NCBI GenBank assembly: GCA_036939975.1 | Contig: JALLPB010001060.1 | Span: forward strand, 1 to 20,185 | Direction of reading: 5' to 3' | DNA: 20,185 nt | DNA from: Cyclostephanos tholiformis | Lineage: Eukaryota > Bacillariophyta > Thalassiosirophyceae > Thalassiosirales > Thalassiosiraceae | Shown: positions 11,254 to 20,177 of the stretch, piece after piece | Position numbering within the stretch: the stretch's first letter is position 1 | How the letters are laid out: each line of letters starts with the position of its first letter | Notes under the pieces: model-generated | Database searches by the model: none | What the model saw: only the letters and a program-made list of their open reading frames with translations | Told to the model about the DNA's origin: nothing | Position numbers and translations under genes: made by a program

Positions 11254-12900
11254 ATGGCTAGTACTCCCGTGCCTGAGGCTGACCTATGGCTTTGCTCCGC
11301 CTGCCCCCAGGAGAATGCCGATGACCACATGGTTTGTCGCACGTGCGGTGAAGCGCGGCCTGCCGCGCGTCCATCTGTTCGCGGGCGTCGCTCGGCTACT
11401 GTTGCCAAAAACCACCCCGCCGCCCTTGCTGTAACGCGTGCCCGGCGGGCTGCTCCATTGGCCGGTGGTTCTGGGATGCCCCCTGAGTTTCCGACGCGTC
11501 AGTCTCCCTCGCGCGCAGCGAAGAGTAAGGCGAATGCACATATTTACCAGCAGGCGAATATGTCGCGCACTCCTGGTATCCCGATGGCTACTGTTGTCGA
11601 GGAGGGTGGGCCTCCTTCTGGCGAGGGGGGGGGGGGTGGTATCCAAGACGAGGTAGCTTGCACTGGCATCGCCGATGATTTGTCGCCGTCGTCCTCCTCC
11701 TCTTCTGGATACTCCCCATATGTCGGTGGAAAGAGTACTGGTTTAGATGAGGCAATGATTGAAGATGACGGCGGGTTGCCAAATGACACAACGACTGCTG
11801 GGGACGACGGGTTTCTGAATGACGTGGGTGTTGACCTCGAGGATGACCTCTTTGCCGCCGTGACGGACGCTGAGGCATCGACCTTTTCGTTTGTGGAGCG
11901 CCTTTACCATTACATGGAGAGGCGTCTTATAAACGAGGGTAATCGGAAGACTGTTGAGCTCGCTATCATGATTGAGGCGGGAAGTCTCGTGCGGGACAGG
12001 CACCAAATGAAGAAGGAGGAGAGGGAGAGGTTATTTCTGAGTGAGTACATGAACCTTATTCGCACCATCCCCGATTCTAACTTTGAATCAGCAGTAGTAC
12101 GCACCGAGATGCTTCGCTACTACAAGGGTGCTCGTAAGAAGGAGATGGATGGTGGGCGAATGTGGCGGTACTACGAGGATCAATTGAACGAGGTAAAAAA
12201 ATTCGCATACAAATTCCCGGGTGTCTCGAACATTTCAAAGTTGCCCAGCGGAACGAATCAGCTACGCCAGATGCGACGAAGCATGGTGCTCAAGATTTGG
12301 AAGGAAAGGAATCCGGTGAGTTTTGTGATTGAAATAATTATAATTATCTGATTCCTTTCTTTTAATTGCTAACAAATTTGTGCAATAAAGAACGAGCCGG
12401 GTGTCGACTACAGCAACGATGTCGACGTTGAGCGCAACATTCCAGACAAGTGGTGGATTGAGCATGATTCCTGTAAGTATATTCTCTCGTGCCTAGTCCA
12501 TAAGCAGAACAAGGACATTCACACGCAGCCTACCCAGCTTGCTGCCGGGCGGACGAGGGAAGATTTACGTGAGAAGAGACGCGAGGAAATCGAGGTGGCT
12601 CGGATGGTTAATCGTGCGGAGCGTCCCGAGAAGTCTGGAGAGTCGGAGATGAAAAAGATGAAGATGGATGGCATGCAGTCTCAGGTTGACATCAATAAGG
12701 TCACCCGCATCACCAATCAGATCAATCTTATGGAGAGGATGAAGGAGATCTACGTGAGGACAATGGGGATCGAGAAGTACGAGCAGAAAATTGTCGGATT
12801 AATTAATCAGATGCCGGATATGGCTGACGCGCCGTTGGGTTTGGTAATGGGAACACCAAGTAGTACGACTGAGTTTAGCGAGCTTCCTTCTGACGCCTAA
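11254..12900 (+). CDS. transposon accessory protein with N-terminal RanBP2-type zinc finger, 523 aa, one intron
   Basis: The model joins 11254-12315 and 12391-12900. The 75-nt intron has a GTGAGT donor, a TGCTAAC branch point and an AG acceptor, and the frame is kept in phase 0. The ATG at 11254 (AATATGG) is preferred over the in-frame 11044 because the zinc finger begins right after it. W12, C14, C17, N21, C28 and C31 match the RanBP2/NZF finger (W-x-C-x2-C...N...C-x2-C), a fold that binds RNA, ubiquitin or proteins. A low-complexity Ser/Gly/Asp linker follows. The helical, charged region from about residue 210 includes RLYHYMERRLINEG and MWRYYEDQLNEVKKF, then a KWWIEHDSC motif and a coiled-coil-prone basic tail. 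It runs tail to tail with the transposase, with 204 bp between them. Harbinger elements normally carry a Myb/SANT-like partner that helps DNA binding and nuclear import; this gene takes that position, but I see no Myb or trihelix pattern. Confidence 0.75.
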
Positions 12901-12990
12901 CTATAATCGATCTATTCGTTTAAGTTAATTAGTTCATTATTAATGAAGTTACCTAGATCGTTACATTATAATGTGTTTGCTCTAGTCATT

Positions 12991-12996
12991 AATAAA
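12991..12996 (+). terminator. AATAAA poly(A) signal candidate for the accessory gene
   Basis: AATAAA lies 90 bases after the stop at 12900, within the 204-bp spacer between the two convergent transposon genes. The spacer is otherwise AT-rich without an open frame of note. Confidence 0.5.
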
Positions 12997-13104
12997 GTGT
13001 GAGTGGAAAAAAGCATTGAGAATGCCTAAGTTGTTGGGACTCAGAAAGGGGCCGTACCCTTGCCAGCTACTCAATCATTCCCAATACTGAAAAAAACCAC
13101 AGAC

Positions 13105-14574
13105 CTAAAATAACGATTCATCCGTGCCAATCCTTCTTGCCAGTCCCTGTTCCTTGAACACCTTTAAATGCTTCGCCAACTTGTCTCTACGCATACCAAA
13201 TTTTATCGACAGTTCACGGTCGCAACTATCGTCAACGTTGTTCGAGTTTCCAGATAACCACATTCCGTCATCACCAATTGGATATCCACGACCAACTCGA
13301 ACAGTACTCCGATCCATAAGGTCAAGCAGAAAGTTATGAAGACAGCAGCAGGTCACAAAAATCTTCTCGCAAATCTTAATGTCTCGGTGAGTGAAGCCGT
13401 GACTCAAAACACGCCACCTCTTTTTTAGAATCCCAAATGTACACTCAACGTCTTTGCGAACACCTTCGATATTGCTGGAGAAATACCCCTCGAGAGTCCC
13501 CTCCCTAGCCTGTGTAAAAGGGCAAATCAAGGTAGGCCATGACAAATATCCATTGTCGCAAACGACATACAAACCTTGTTCGTGACAAATACTACCATCT
13601 GCAGCATAAAACTGCCAGCACGTGTCAGTAAAGAGCCGATCTGTCTGGATTTTTTTCACGTGAATGTCATGCTTCACGATGTCCTTATCATTGCGAGTCC
13701 CAAAATGTGGACCGTACACCGACTGCACACGACGGTTGAAGTCCGTGATGCACTGAAATGCAAGGGTAGGATAGCCCTCCTTCCCCTTCGCACGATTGTG
13801 GTCGCCCATAGGACAACTAGACCACTTCACATGGACAACGTCCATGCTTCCCACACAACCGGGCAAGCCATTCTCCTCGTAGTCACGGCTTACTCGACGG
13901 AGCGCGGCCATGTCGCTTGGAAGCGAAATGTAATTGTCCTGCATAGCCACAAGTGCATCAAGAAATAAATGGAAAAATTTACGCACCTCGGACGTGCTTA
14001 TGTTGCATAGTGCCCTGCAGGAGCGAAAGCCAGCGCCATGCCCCAAGACATACAGCGCAGACATAACAAGCAACTCCGTCCGTTCACGGAATTCCCTGCG
14101 ACGAAAGAACGTCCTGGGTTCTTTGACATAGCCTTGGACAATAAGGATGTCAGTTAGCGCCTCGACCTTCGAGAGAGGCATGCGGAACCAATGCCGAAAT
14201 TCGCCGAAACGGTCCCCCGAAGACAGCTCGTGCGTGAGGTCACGTGTCGTTCCCGGCCGCGTGTAATTAATATACCAGCAAGAAGTCCGCACGCTAGCAG
14301 CACGAAAGTGACGATTACGACGACGAGTCCTCATGCGCCGCCGATGGCGAGGACGGCGTGCGCCCCTCCCCTCATCAGAAAAAGAAATGGAAACATCGTC
14401 ATAACTATACGAGCCAAACGAGTGGCGAGATAAGTTGTCATCGTCAAATGAAAACATCGCACCAAAATCTGCGCCAAACAGTGCACCAAAATCGTAATCA
14501 GTGCCAAAATCCATCTCATGACGGAACTCAGCAAAGAAATCTATGCCCTCGGTGGGGGGGGGAAGGTCAAACAT
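13105..14574 (-). CDS. PIF/Harbinger-like DDE transposase, 489 aa
   Basis: The frame is intact. The likely catalytic residues are D245 (in GCVGSMDVVHVKWSSCP), D340 (in LYVVCDNGYLSWPTLICPF) and E377 (in GVRKDVECTFGILKKRWRVL). These blocks and their order match the plant-type Harbinger nuclease family (DDE_Tnp_4 / plant transposon protein). The enzyme would cut and rejoin the element at its inverted ends. Residues 1-60 are Phe/Asp-rich and probably disordered. Residues 73-91 are a strong Arg-rich nuclear signal or DNA contact. Residues 160-205 are helical, with an S-T-S-E-V-R-K-F helix-turn-helix-like stretch before the nuclease. The length suits the family. The start at 14574 is the first ATG of the frame and lies about 100 bases inside a hairpin-rich upstream region. 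No key residue is missing, so the protein could be active. Confidence 0.9.
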   Translation of the reverse strand: MFDLPPPTEGIDFFAEFRHEMDFGTDYDFGALFGADFGAMFSFDDDNLSRHSFGSYSYDDVSISFSDEGRGARRPRHRRRMRTRRRNRHFRAASVRTSCWYINYTRPGTTRDLTHELSSGDRFGEFRHWFRMPLSKVEALTDILIVQGYVKEPRTFFRRREFRERTELLVMSALYVLGHGAGFRSCRALCNISTSEVRKFFHLFLDALVAMQDNYISLPSDMAALRRVSRDYEENGLPGCVGSMDVVHVKWSSCPMGDHNRAKGKEGYPTLAFQCITDFNRRVQSVYGPHFGTRNDKDIVKHDIHVKKIQTDRLFTDTCWQFYAADGSICHEQGLYVVCDNGYLSWPTLICPFTQAREGTLEGYFSSNIEGVRKDVECTFGILKKRWRVLSHGFTHRDIKICEKIFVTCCCLHNFLLDLMDRSTVRVGRGYPIGDDGMWLSGNSNNVDDSCDRELSIKFGMRRDKLAKHLKVFKEQGLARRIGTDESLF

Positions 14575-14680
14575 GCCAAGGACAGCGTGGGAAGAATCGA
14601 CGGCGGGGGGGAGGGTTCAAAGAGAAATCAAATGGAAGAAGACAATTGGGGGGAGAGCAGTTCCACGTAGCACAAAATTT

Positions 14681-14771
14681 CTATATGCGTATATGTAATT
14701 TTCTATATGCGCCACATATAGACCTCGGTCTATATGTGGCGCATATAGAAAATTTACATATACGCATATAG
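14681..14771. repeat. long imperfect inverted repeat (hairpin) upstream of the transposase gene
   Basis: The arms of about 44 nt read CTATATGCG(C/T)... on the left and the reverse on the right, centred at 14725-14726 with a 2-nt loop. The inner 22-bp arms (14703-14724 and 14727-14748) pair perfectly, and the extended arms differ by a single extra T. A smaller palindrome GAAAATG-gt-CATTTTC follows at 14771-14786. The position between the transposase start and the right end suggests a cruciform or regulatory site; it could also be a relic of an inverted duplication. Confidence 0.85.
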
Positions 14772-14788
14772 AAAATGGTCATTTTCTG

Positions 14789-15000
14789 TGTATATACGCG
14801 CGAGCGGGCAAAGAAACCACCAAATTCTGAGGCATATACACAGATAGAAAAAAAAACCTTCGCACAACCTTCGCACCATCCAAAAAAAAAATTNTGTATA
14901 TACGCGCGAGCGGGCAAAGAAACCACCAAATTCTGAGGCATATACACAGATAGAAAAAAAAACCTTCGCACAACCTTCGCACCATCCAAAAAAAAATTTT
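14789..15000. repeat. 106-bp tandem duplication, two copies, with one ambiguous base
   Basis: Copy 1 is 14789-14894 and copy 2 is 14895-15000. They are virtually identical and begin TGTATATACGCGCGAGCGGG. Each holds a short inverted pair (TGTATAT / ATATACA) and a doubled CCTTCGCAC word followed by poly-A. The only N of the window is the last base but one of the junction (14894), where copy 2 has T. Either this is a genuine subterminal repeat or the copy number was misjudged at assembly. Confidence 0.9.
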
Positions 15001-15023
15001 CGCGACTGTTCTTGAGCCTATAC

Positions 15024-15035
15024 GTATACGTATAC
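15024..15035. promoter_or_regulatory. paired GTATAC palindromes just inside the right end
   Basis: Two abutting GTATAC words (15024-15029, 15030-15035) mirror the pair near the left end and lie two bases inside the right terminal repeat. They are a candidate subterminal binding site; evidence is positional only. Confidence 0.4.
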
Positions 15036-15037
15036 GC

Positions 15038-15059
15038 TCAAAGAAATCACAGCCTTACT
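15038..15059 (-). repeat. right terminal inverted repeat (22 bp including target-like TTACT)
   Basis: It is a perfect reverse complement of 10967-10988. The transposon end proper is probably at 15054 if the adjoining TTA is the target-site triplet. Confidence 0.9.
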
Positions 15060-16339
15060 CACTCAAATAGATGCTGTTAGCATTCCTGAAAATACGCGTA
15101 GTGCACAACACAATAATATGTCACCAAAGGAAACACAGGAGAAGGTGACAAACCCAGCCCAGAGAGAGAACGGCTTGATGTTTTGAACAGAATGTATGAC
15201 TAAGTGTCTTCTATCAAGGGAAAACAAATGCCCGAGAGGACATGATGAAATAATAGACATACAACTGAACAATTGTGGAGACGATGTCATGTTCCCATCT
15301 AAAGTTTAGCATAGAGGTCATTACAAAGATGATTTGAGGACGATTTTTGTCACCGCTCAATTATTCTGTTCCTTCCAAAAGCAAGGGATTACTTGCAGCA
15401 TTCACGCCATGCTATGAAGGAGTCACAAAAAATCCAGTTAGAGACAATTCAGCAGTCTCAACTCATCGACCTCCAACACGATTCACTATACCGTTGGGAT
15501 TCAGTTTTTTCAGCAAAAGAATTCCCCCTAACAAGGACGTACAAGTTGGAAAAACTGTCTACCCAAGTGAACTGTGTTGTAGAGAAATGATGCTTTACAG
15601 AATGCCCAAACATGTTGATTATGGTGCAAGCATTTGAGAACTCGTATAAATACACTGCTGTCAAATTTGTGTGATTCATTTGGAAATCTGAGGAAGGCAA
15701 TGGCTTTCAGACGTGGCATCAGGATCTGATAGATAATGCCAAAACTACTATGACCATTGTTGTTAACATAGGGATTGTGGACAAATCAGTCGTAGACAAA
15801 TGGAAAAACGTGGATTTTGACAAAGGTGGTGACAACATAGCCCCCCTTGCTTGCATCAGACCTAGTAATGAAAATGATAGTATTGAGAACAATACCAAAG
15901 AAAGGAGCATCAGTGCAATTGACGAAACCAACTACAGTCCTACCAAAACAACTTATGATGACAGTAGTAGCAATGCTCATTTGATTGCCCTTGTATCGAA
16001 GTTCTTGGAATTAAAAAAGGTGAAACCAGCATCGGATAAACCAGTTGTTCCCAACGCCATGCTGAAGGACCCACCTGAATTAATACTCCATCTTTCCAAC
16101 GATGCAAAGAAGCCTTCTGGACCCGTCTAAGTAAAGAAATCAATTACAAGACACCACCAAAAACAGCATTTGTGGAAGAATTGCAAAATCAAGATTTTGG
16201 GAGTGTAGGAAATATACCATTTGAGAAGGAACGGTGTCCTTCCATGAGTTGAGATAAGGAATTCATTCCACCATCGCTGCCTCCTTTTCAAACAATGCAT
16301 CCTTCTCAAGCTATACCCATACTACTGCATACTTTTTAA
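15058..16339 (+). pseudogene. decayed gene fragments, possibly gag-like
   Basis: The plus strand shows protein-like text that jumps frame several times. One frame from 15058 (TQIDAVSIPENTRSAQHNNM) hits a stop at about 15187 and then resumes. Another runs 15393-15590 (KESQKIQLETIQQSQLIDLQ). A third begins near 15675 (FQTWHQDLIDNAKTTMTI) and continues to 16130. A shift near 16080-16100 leads into a frame with RCKEAFWTRLSKEINYKTPP, which has stops TGA at 16250 and TAA at 16337 and then flows into the next entry. The polar helical text and the FxxWHxxL-type stretch recall gag proteins of algal retroelements, but this is a weak resemblance and no protease, integrase or reverse transcriptase is present. 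It may simply be the eroded N-terminal half of the following gene. Confidence 0.45.
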
Positions 16340-19050
16340 CCTATACCTGGACTAGAAACTCAAGGATTACTATCTCCTCCATACCAACAAACTGCACAAC
16401 ATCCATTACAGACTTGGATTTGTGAGAAGCGTGATTCTCATTTGCCAGCAAGTCATAAATGGTGCGGACCCTGCAATGGATGGAGGGGTGGACATCGACA
16501 GGTATCCGGTTACAAAACTCAACAGAAGACAGTGAAGCCAAAGCATAAGAGTAAGGCTGGGCATAAGTGTAAAGCAACAGACAAGCTGTCGGCTTTGGAA
16601 GTTGACGTTGGAATTAGAGACTGTTGTGACATTTCTGCTGGTGGTGTGTCCTTCAGTCCATTATTTAGCAGTGGTCCAAATACAACTGTAGATGATGATG
16701 GATTAGGCAATGATGACAGCACAAAGGCGACTGAATACACAACTGATACTGTATATTGTGAGACTCATCATGAAATCATTAAGCAACTTGATCAAGAAAG
16801 CATCAAAAACAACAAGGGGGATTTGGGATTATTGGATGAGGAGGGTGACGGATATGAAGTAGTGCAGTCCTTTTGTGAAGGAATGATTGACACTGAACAG
16901 GAACGCTATGATGATGTGGAATGTGACGACAACACTGCTTTTGCCTGTGAAAGGACGGACAACATGAACACAGAGGAATGTTCTTTATTTGGTGCACCAC
17001 GTGGATGGATGCCTCGACAACCATCAAAGGATGGGATGCCTACCATGAAGATTAATAAAGGAGAACCACTTTGCAACACTGTGGATAACCCTGGCAGTTG
17101 GAGTAGTTACACCTATTGCCCGGTGTTTGGTTCAACAAAAGGAGGGGAGTATCAACATCATTCGATGCCAGCAGGTGCTACTGTTGTACCAATCAATAGT
17201 GATACAAGGAAGAGGGAACACGGTGGGTACAAGTTTCTTATAATGGTTGGACACATCCAAATTCAAATGCATCAAATTATAGATACAGTGCAACCAGAGA
17301 AAATCTATTCCCCATTGACAGGGATGTTCAACTGGATGCATAGTATCTGAAGAATATTGGCCAAACAAGAGAACAAATGGAAATGGATCAGTGTGATGCC
17401 TTGTTTTTCTACTAGTTATTGTTGCCGATTGTTTACCTCACACTATCTGGGATTGAGGATGACCCCACAAATGTGGTACTATGAAGGGGTTGCAGGATTG
17501 ACAAATCTGTATGCTGTTGGTTTAAAAAATTGTGTTGGAAATATGGGGCATCAACATCGCTACTGTACTGCTGCAGAGCTTCTTGTTTGGGATGGAATTG
17601 TTACATGTAGGCTTAATCTTAAAGCATGCGTCAAACAAAATGAATACTTCAGTGAAACGGAAAAAGGACAACCGGATTACAACCCCACCCAGAAGTATCG
17701 GCTGGTGTGGGATGCAATGACACACAACATGAACATGATCATAAAGAGGGGTGGAAAGGATGCAATTATGGATGAAACTACATGGCCGAATTCAAGTTTG
17801 GCAGGATTTGCACAGTCATCTCAAGGGAAAAAAACAGATAAGGGGGGACAGCATGTTCTATTGCTTGATTCAAACCAAATATATATTTATGCGTACATGC
17901 ACTGGCATAAGTATTTTGAAGTTATGCCACCATTCACAGCAACAGGACCTGCAGAGGTGAAGCGCCTGGTAGATTTAGTGACACCATTGATTAAAGGAAA
18001 TATCCAGGACCCACAATACAAAAGGAAATAAATCTCAATGAACCTCTCCATATTGGTATGGACAACTTCTTTAGTGGAGATGTTGTATTGAACTATCTGG
18101 GAGGACAAGGATGGAAGGCAACGATGACTTGTAGGTGTGATCATTTGCCAAATAAGGTTGACAAGAAATATTTCAACTACATAAAGGTAGTGCCTGTTAA
18201 TGATCAAAGTAAGGTGGCAAGGTTCGAACAACCAATCATTGCAGTAAAACACGTGATACAGGCAAATGGCAAATCCAACTTTTGGGAAGAAAGATTATAC
18301 CTTAACTCATGTCTCATTTCAATCGACCGGTGGGACAATCATCTCTTTGGTGAATGCTCTTTCTTTAGTGGCAGAGGTAACCAAAAGAGATCACGGGGGA
18401 CTGAGAGGAATGAGGCCAGGGAGACATATCTAAAGACATACAGTGCTGAGGACAAGATAGACCAAATGCTTTTGGGGTGGGATGTTTCCTACTGTAGTTG
18501 GAAGTGGTGGCACACACCAACAAGACATGCACAAGCTATTGCCATGAGTATGGCTTACAGCATTTACGTGCAATGTAGTGAGGGAGATGTGGATCCAAAC
18601 TGGAAAGTAATGCTGATCTCCGCAACAAAATTCAGACAGAGACTATTGTCACAAATGGTGAACTACAAAGCATCGGACTTGATGTATCCAGGAGATGATA
18701 AAATGTGTGGGGCTACACATAAGAATAAACAAAGGCATGGAACAAATGAAGCTGCTACAATGAAGTGTAAGGATAACATTATGAAACGAGGGAAGAAGAC
18801 AAGGCTATGTGCTAATAACATGCAACTTTTCAAGGAGCACATGAATAGAATGAAAAAGGTGCATAAATCTAGATGTCAAATATGTGGAGAGATAACTTAC
18901 ATGAAATGTCAGCTGTGCAACAAGTATGTATGCCTCAAGAAGGACAATAAAATGTCTACTATGTCGTGTTGCATTGATTTTCATGATGATTTGCTGTACG
19001 GTTTGGGTTTCTTAAAAAATCTGCTATTGAGCCTGAGGGAAAGGGGGCCA
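16340..19050 (+). pseudogene. piggyBac-like (DDE_Tnp_1_7) transposase pseudogene
   Basis: The frame is open 16340-17347, interrupted by TGA at 17348-17350, continues in the same frame to TAA at 18029, then shifts frame near 18015-18030 and continues to about 19050. An N-terminal Cys/His stretch (HKWCGPCNGWRGGH, about 16451-16501) could be a zinc knuckle. The nuclease part carries D in MDETTW (17771), D in GMDNFFSG (18061) and D in DKIDQMLLGWD (18460), followed by WKWWHTPTRHAQAIAMSMAY. This is the piggyBac D-D-D order including the conserved DQ and WWH blocks. A C-terminal Cys-rich domain (CQICG...CQLCNKYVC, about 18874-18945, then CCIDFHDD) matches the family's DNA-binding tail. After about 19050 the frame runs into Pro/Leu/Ser low complexity that looks non-coding. 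piggyBac enzymes use TTAA targets; no TTAA-flanked inverted ends were found here. Only two lesions in the catalytic part suggest fairly recent decay. Confidence 0.75.
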
Positions 19051-19230
19051 GCCCCCCCAACTCCCTCTCCACTCCTCTCTCTGGTCTCCCTCTCCACTCC
19101 TGCCTCATTGTATCCTACGATTCAATTATTTTACCTTCCTCCTCCGCCCTAACATAATGATTATGATGATAATAGGCTTGTTTATAGAATAATGATTGCT
19201 AAATTTATAAGATATTATAATGGACTAGTA

Positions 19231-19981
19231 CTACATTTGTGCAACAACAGGTGGCAACGTAACATCCTTGATAGCAGCCCCACTGGATGCGGATGATGAA
19301 GGCACATCATCTTGCACCCCCACCCTCCATACTCATTTCCCTCCCCATCTTCAAACCCTCACCCCATGGAATGCCCAACTCCGGTACTTGGAATCGAATT
19401 TTTCCACGGTCCACACCCAATGGCACTACCCCTTTGCGTCAAATTTCTTATTATTTTGGCAGAGAGATCCAACCCCAGTCCCCGACGAACCGGTCAAGTT
19501 CACCCCGCCCCCGCCCAATGCCAGTTGAGAGCGTCGGATCCCCTCCTGCCGGGGTAGGGTGGGGGGTGTGATGGCATCCCCTGACATCGTCATGGTCATC
19601 GTAGCGTACGAGATGAGCATGTCTCGTCTGCCCCCCCCCCCGTCTCCCTCGGACGTCCATGCACTGACTCACTCCGGGTCGTGACGCACTCCCACGGCGA
19701 TGTTGATACATTCCTCTCCCACCCACCCCGTCCCCTATGTCCCCCTCCTTCTGCCTTTTGAAATTGACCTGCGGCGGAGGAGGGAGGGGGGGAGGAAAGG
19801 GAGGGGGGTGATGAAGATGACGATGAAAATGAATGCCAAATGTCGATCATGGCGAGGGTACCGAGGACAAGGCGGGCATGGTAATGATGACAGGAGACAA
19901 CAAAGTCGGAGGCAATGGGGCAGACGAGGCGGTGGGGTCATTGTTGACAACCCCACCCACAATTACCCTCTCCACCCCCAT
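19231..19981 (-). CDS. possible spliced minus-strand gene, function unknown
   Basis: This is a low-confidence model with four exons: 19862-19981, 19673-19768, 19430-19545 and 19231-19324. All junctions are phase-consistent and end at a TAG. The best signals are a CCGCAG acceptor at 19769-19774 behind a long pyrimidine tract, a GTGAGT donor at 19667-19672 and a C-rich tract ending GGCAG at 19546. Other junctions (GTACCC, GTAGTG, TATGGAG) are weak. The product would be small, Ser/Pro/Gly-rich, with ends such as NNDPTASSAPLPPTLL and PSSSASSGAAIKDVTLPPVV. The first exon may continue another way. No domain is recognised. The alternative is that 19153-20185 is non-coding flank; no other gene is visible there on either strand. 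Confidence 0.25.
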
Positions 19982-20159
19982 CCATCACCGCACTTGCGTT
20001 GCACAGGACGCCCCCCAAGAATGCTTCTCCCCCCTTGCCCCCATCATTGTTGTCATTGCCCACGGCTATGTTGCATGGCTCTTTGAAGATAAGGCTCTGT
20101 CCCGGCAAAATATCCTGCCGCTACCCTCTTACATGAGCCCAGAAAGTTCACTGTAACTT

Positions 20160-20177
20160 GTGTAACAAATGTTACAC
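20160..20177. repeat. short perfect inverted repeat GTGTAAC-aaat-GTTACAC
   Basis: Seven-base arms are separated by four bases at the very end of the window. It may be a transcription-factor-like palindrome or the tip of a mobile element that continues beyond 20185. Nothing more can be said from this window. Confidence 0.5.

Larger units (their letters stand above)
10972..15054. mobile_element. PIF/Harbinger-type DNA transposon, two intact genes, about 4.1 kb
   Basis: The element is bounded by identical inverted ends GGCTGTGATTTCTTTGA (10972-10988 and, reversed, 15038-15054). The match extends outward by AGTAA/TTACT. Inside are a minus-strand DDE transposase and a convergent plus-strand accessory gene, both without internal breaks, so it may be autonomous and young. 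PIF/Harbinger elements duplicate a 3-bp TWA target. Here the flanking triplets are TAA (10969-10971) and TTA (15055-15057), which both fit TWA but differ at the central base. Alternatively the inverted repeat is 22 bp (10967-10988 and 15038-15059) and the duplication has decayed; reading TTA (10965-10967) against TCA (15059-15061) gives one mismatch. The family call rests on the transposase. Confidence 0.85.

Noticed and set aside
13576..14771. Plus-strand frames across the transposase gene
   Set aside because: They are opposite the intact DDE transposase, with no domain of their own.
14681..14989. Minus-strand frames with repeated Phe/Tyr/Cys-rich text near the right transposon end
   Set aside because: They are translations of the hairpin and the 106-bp tandem repeat, and one passes through the N.
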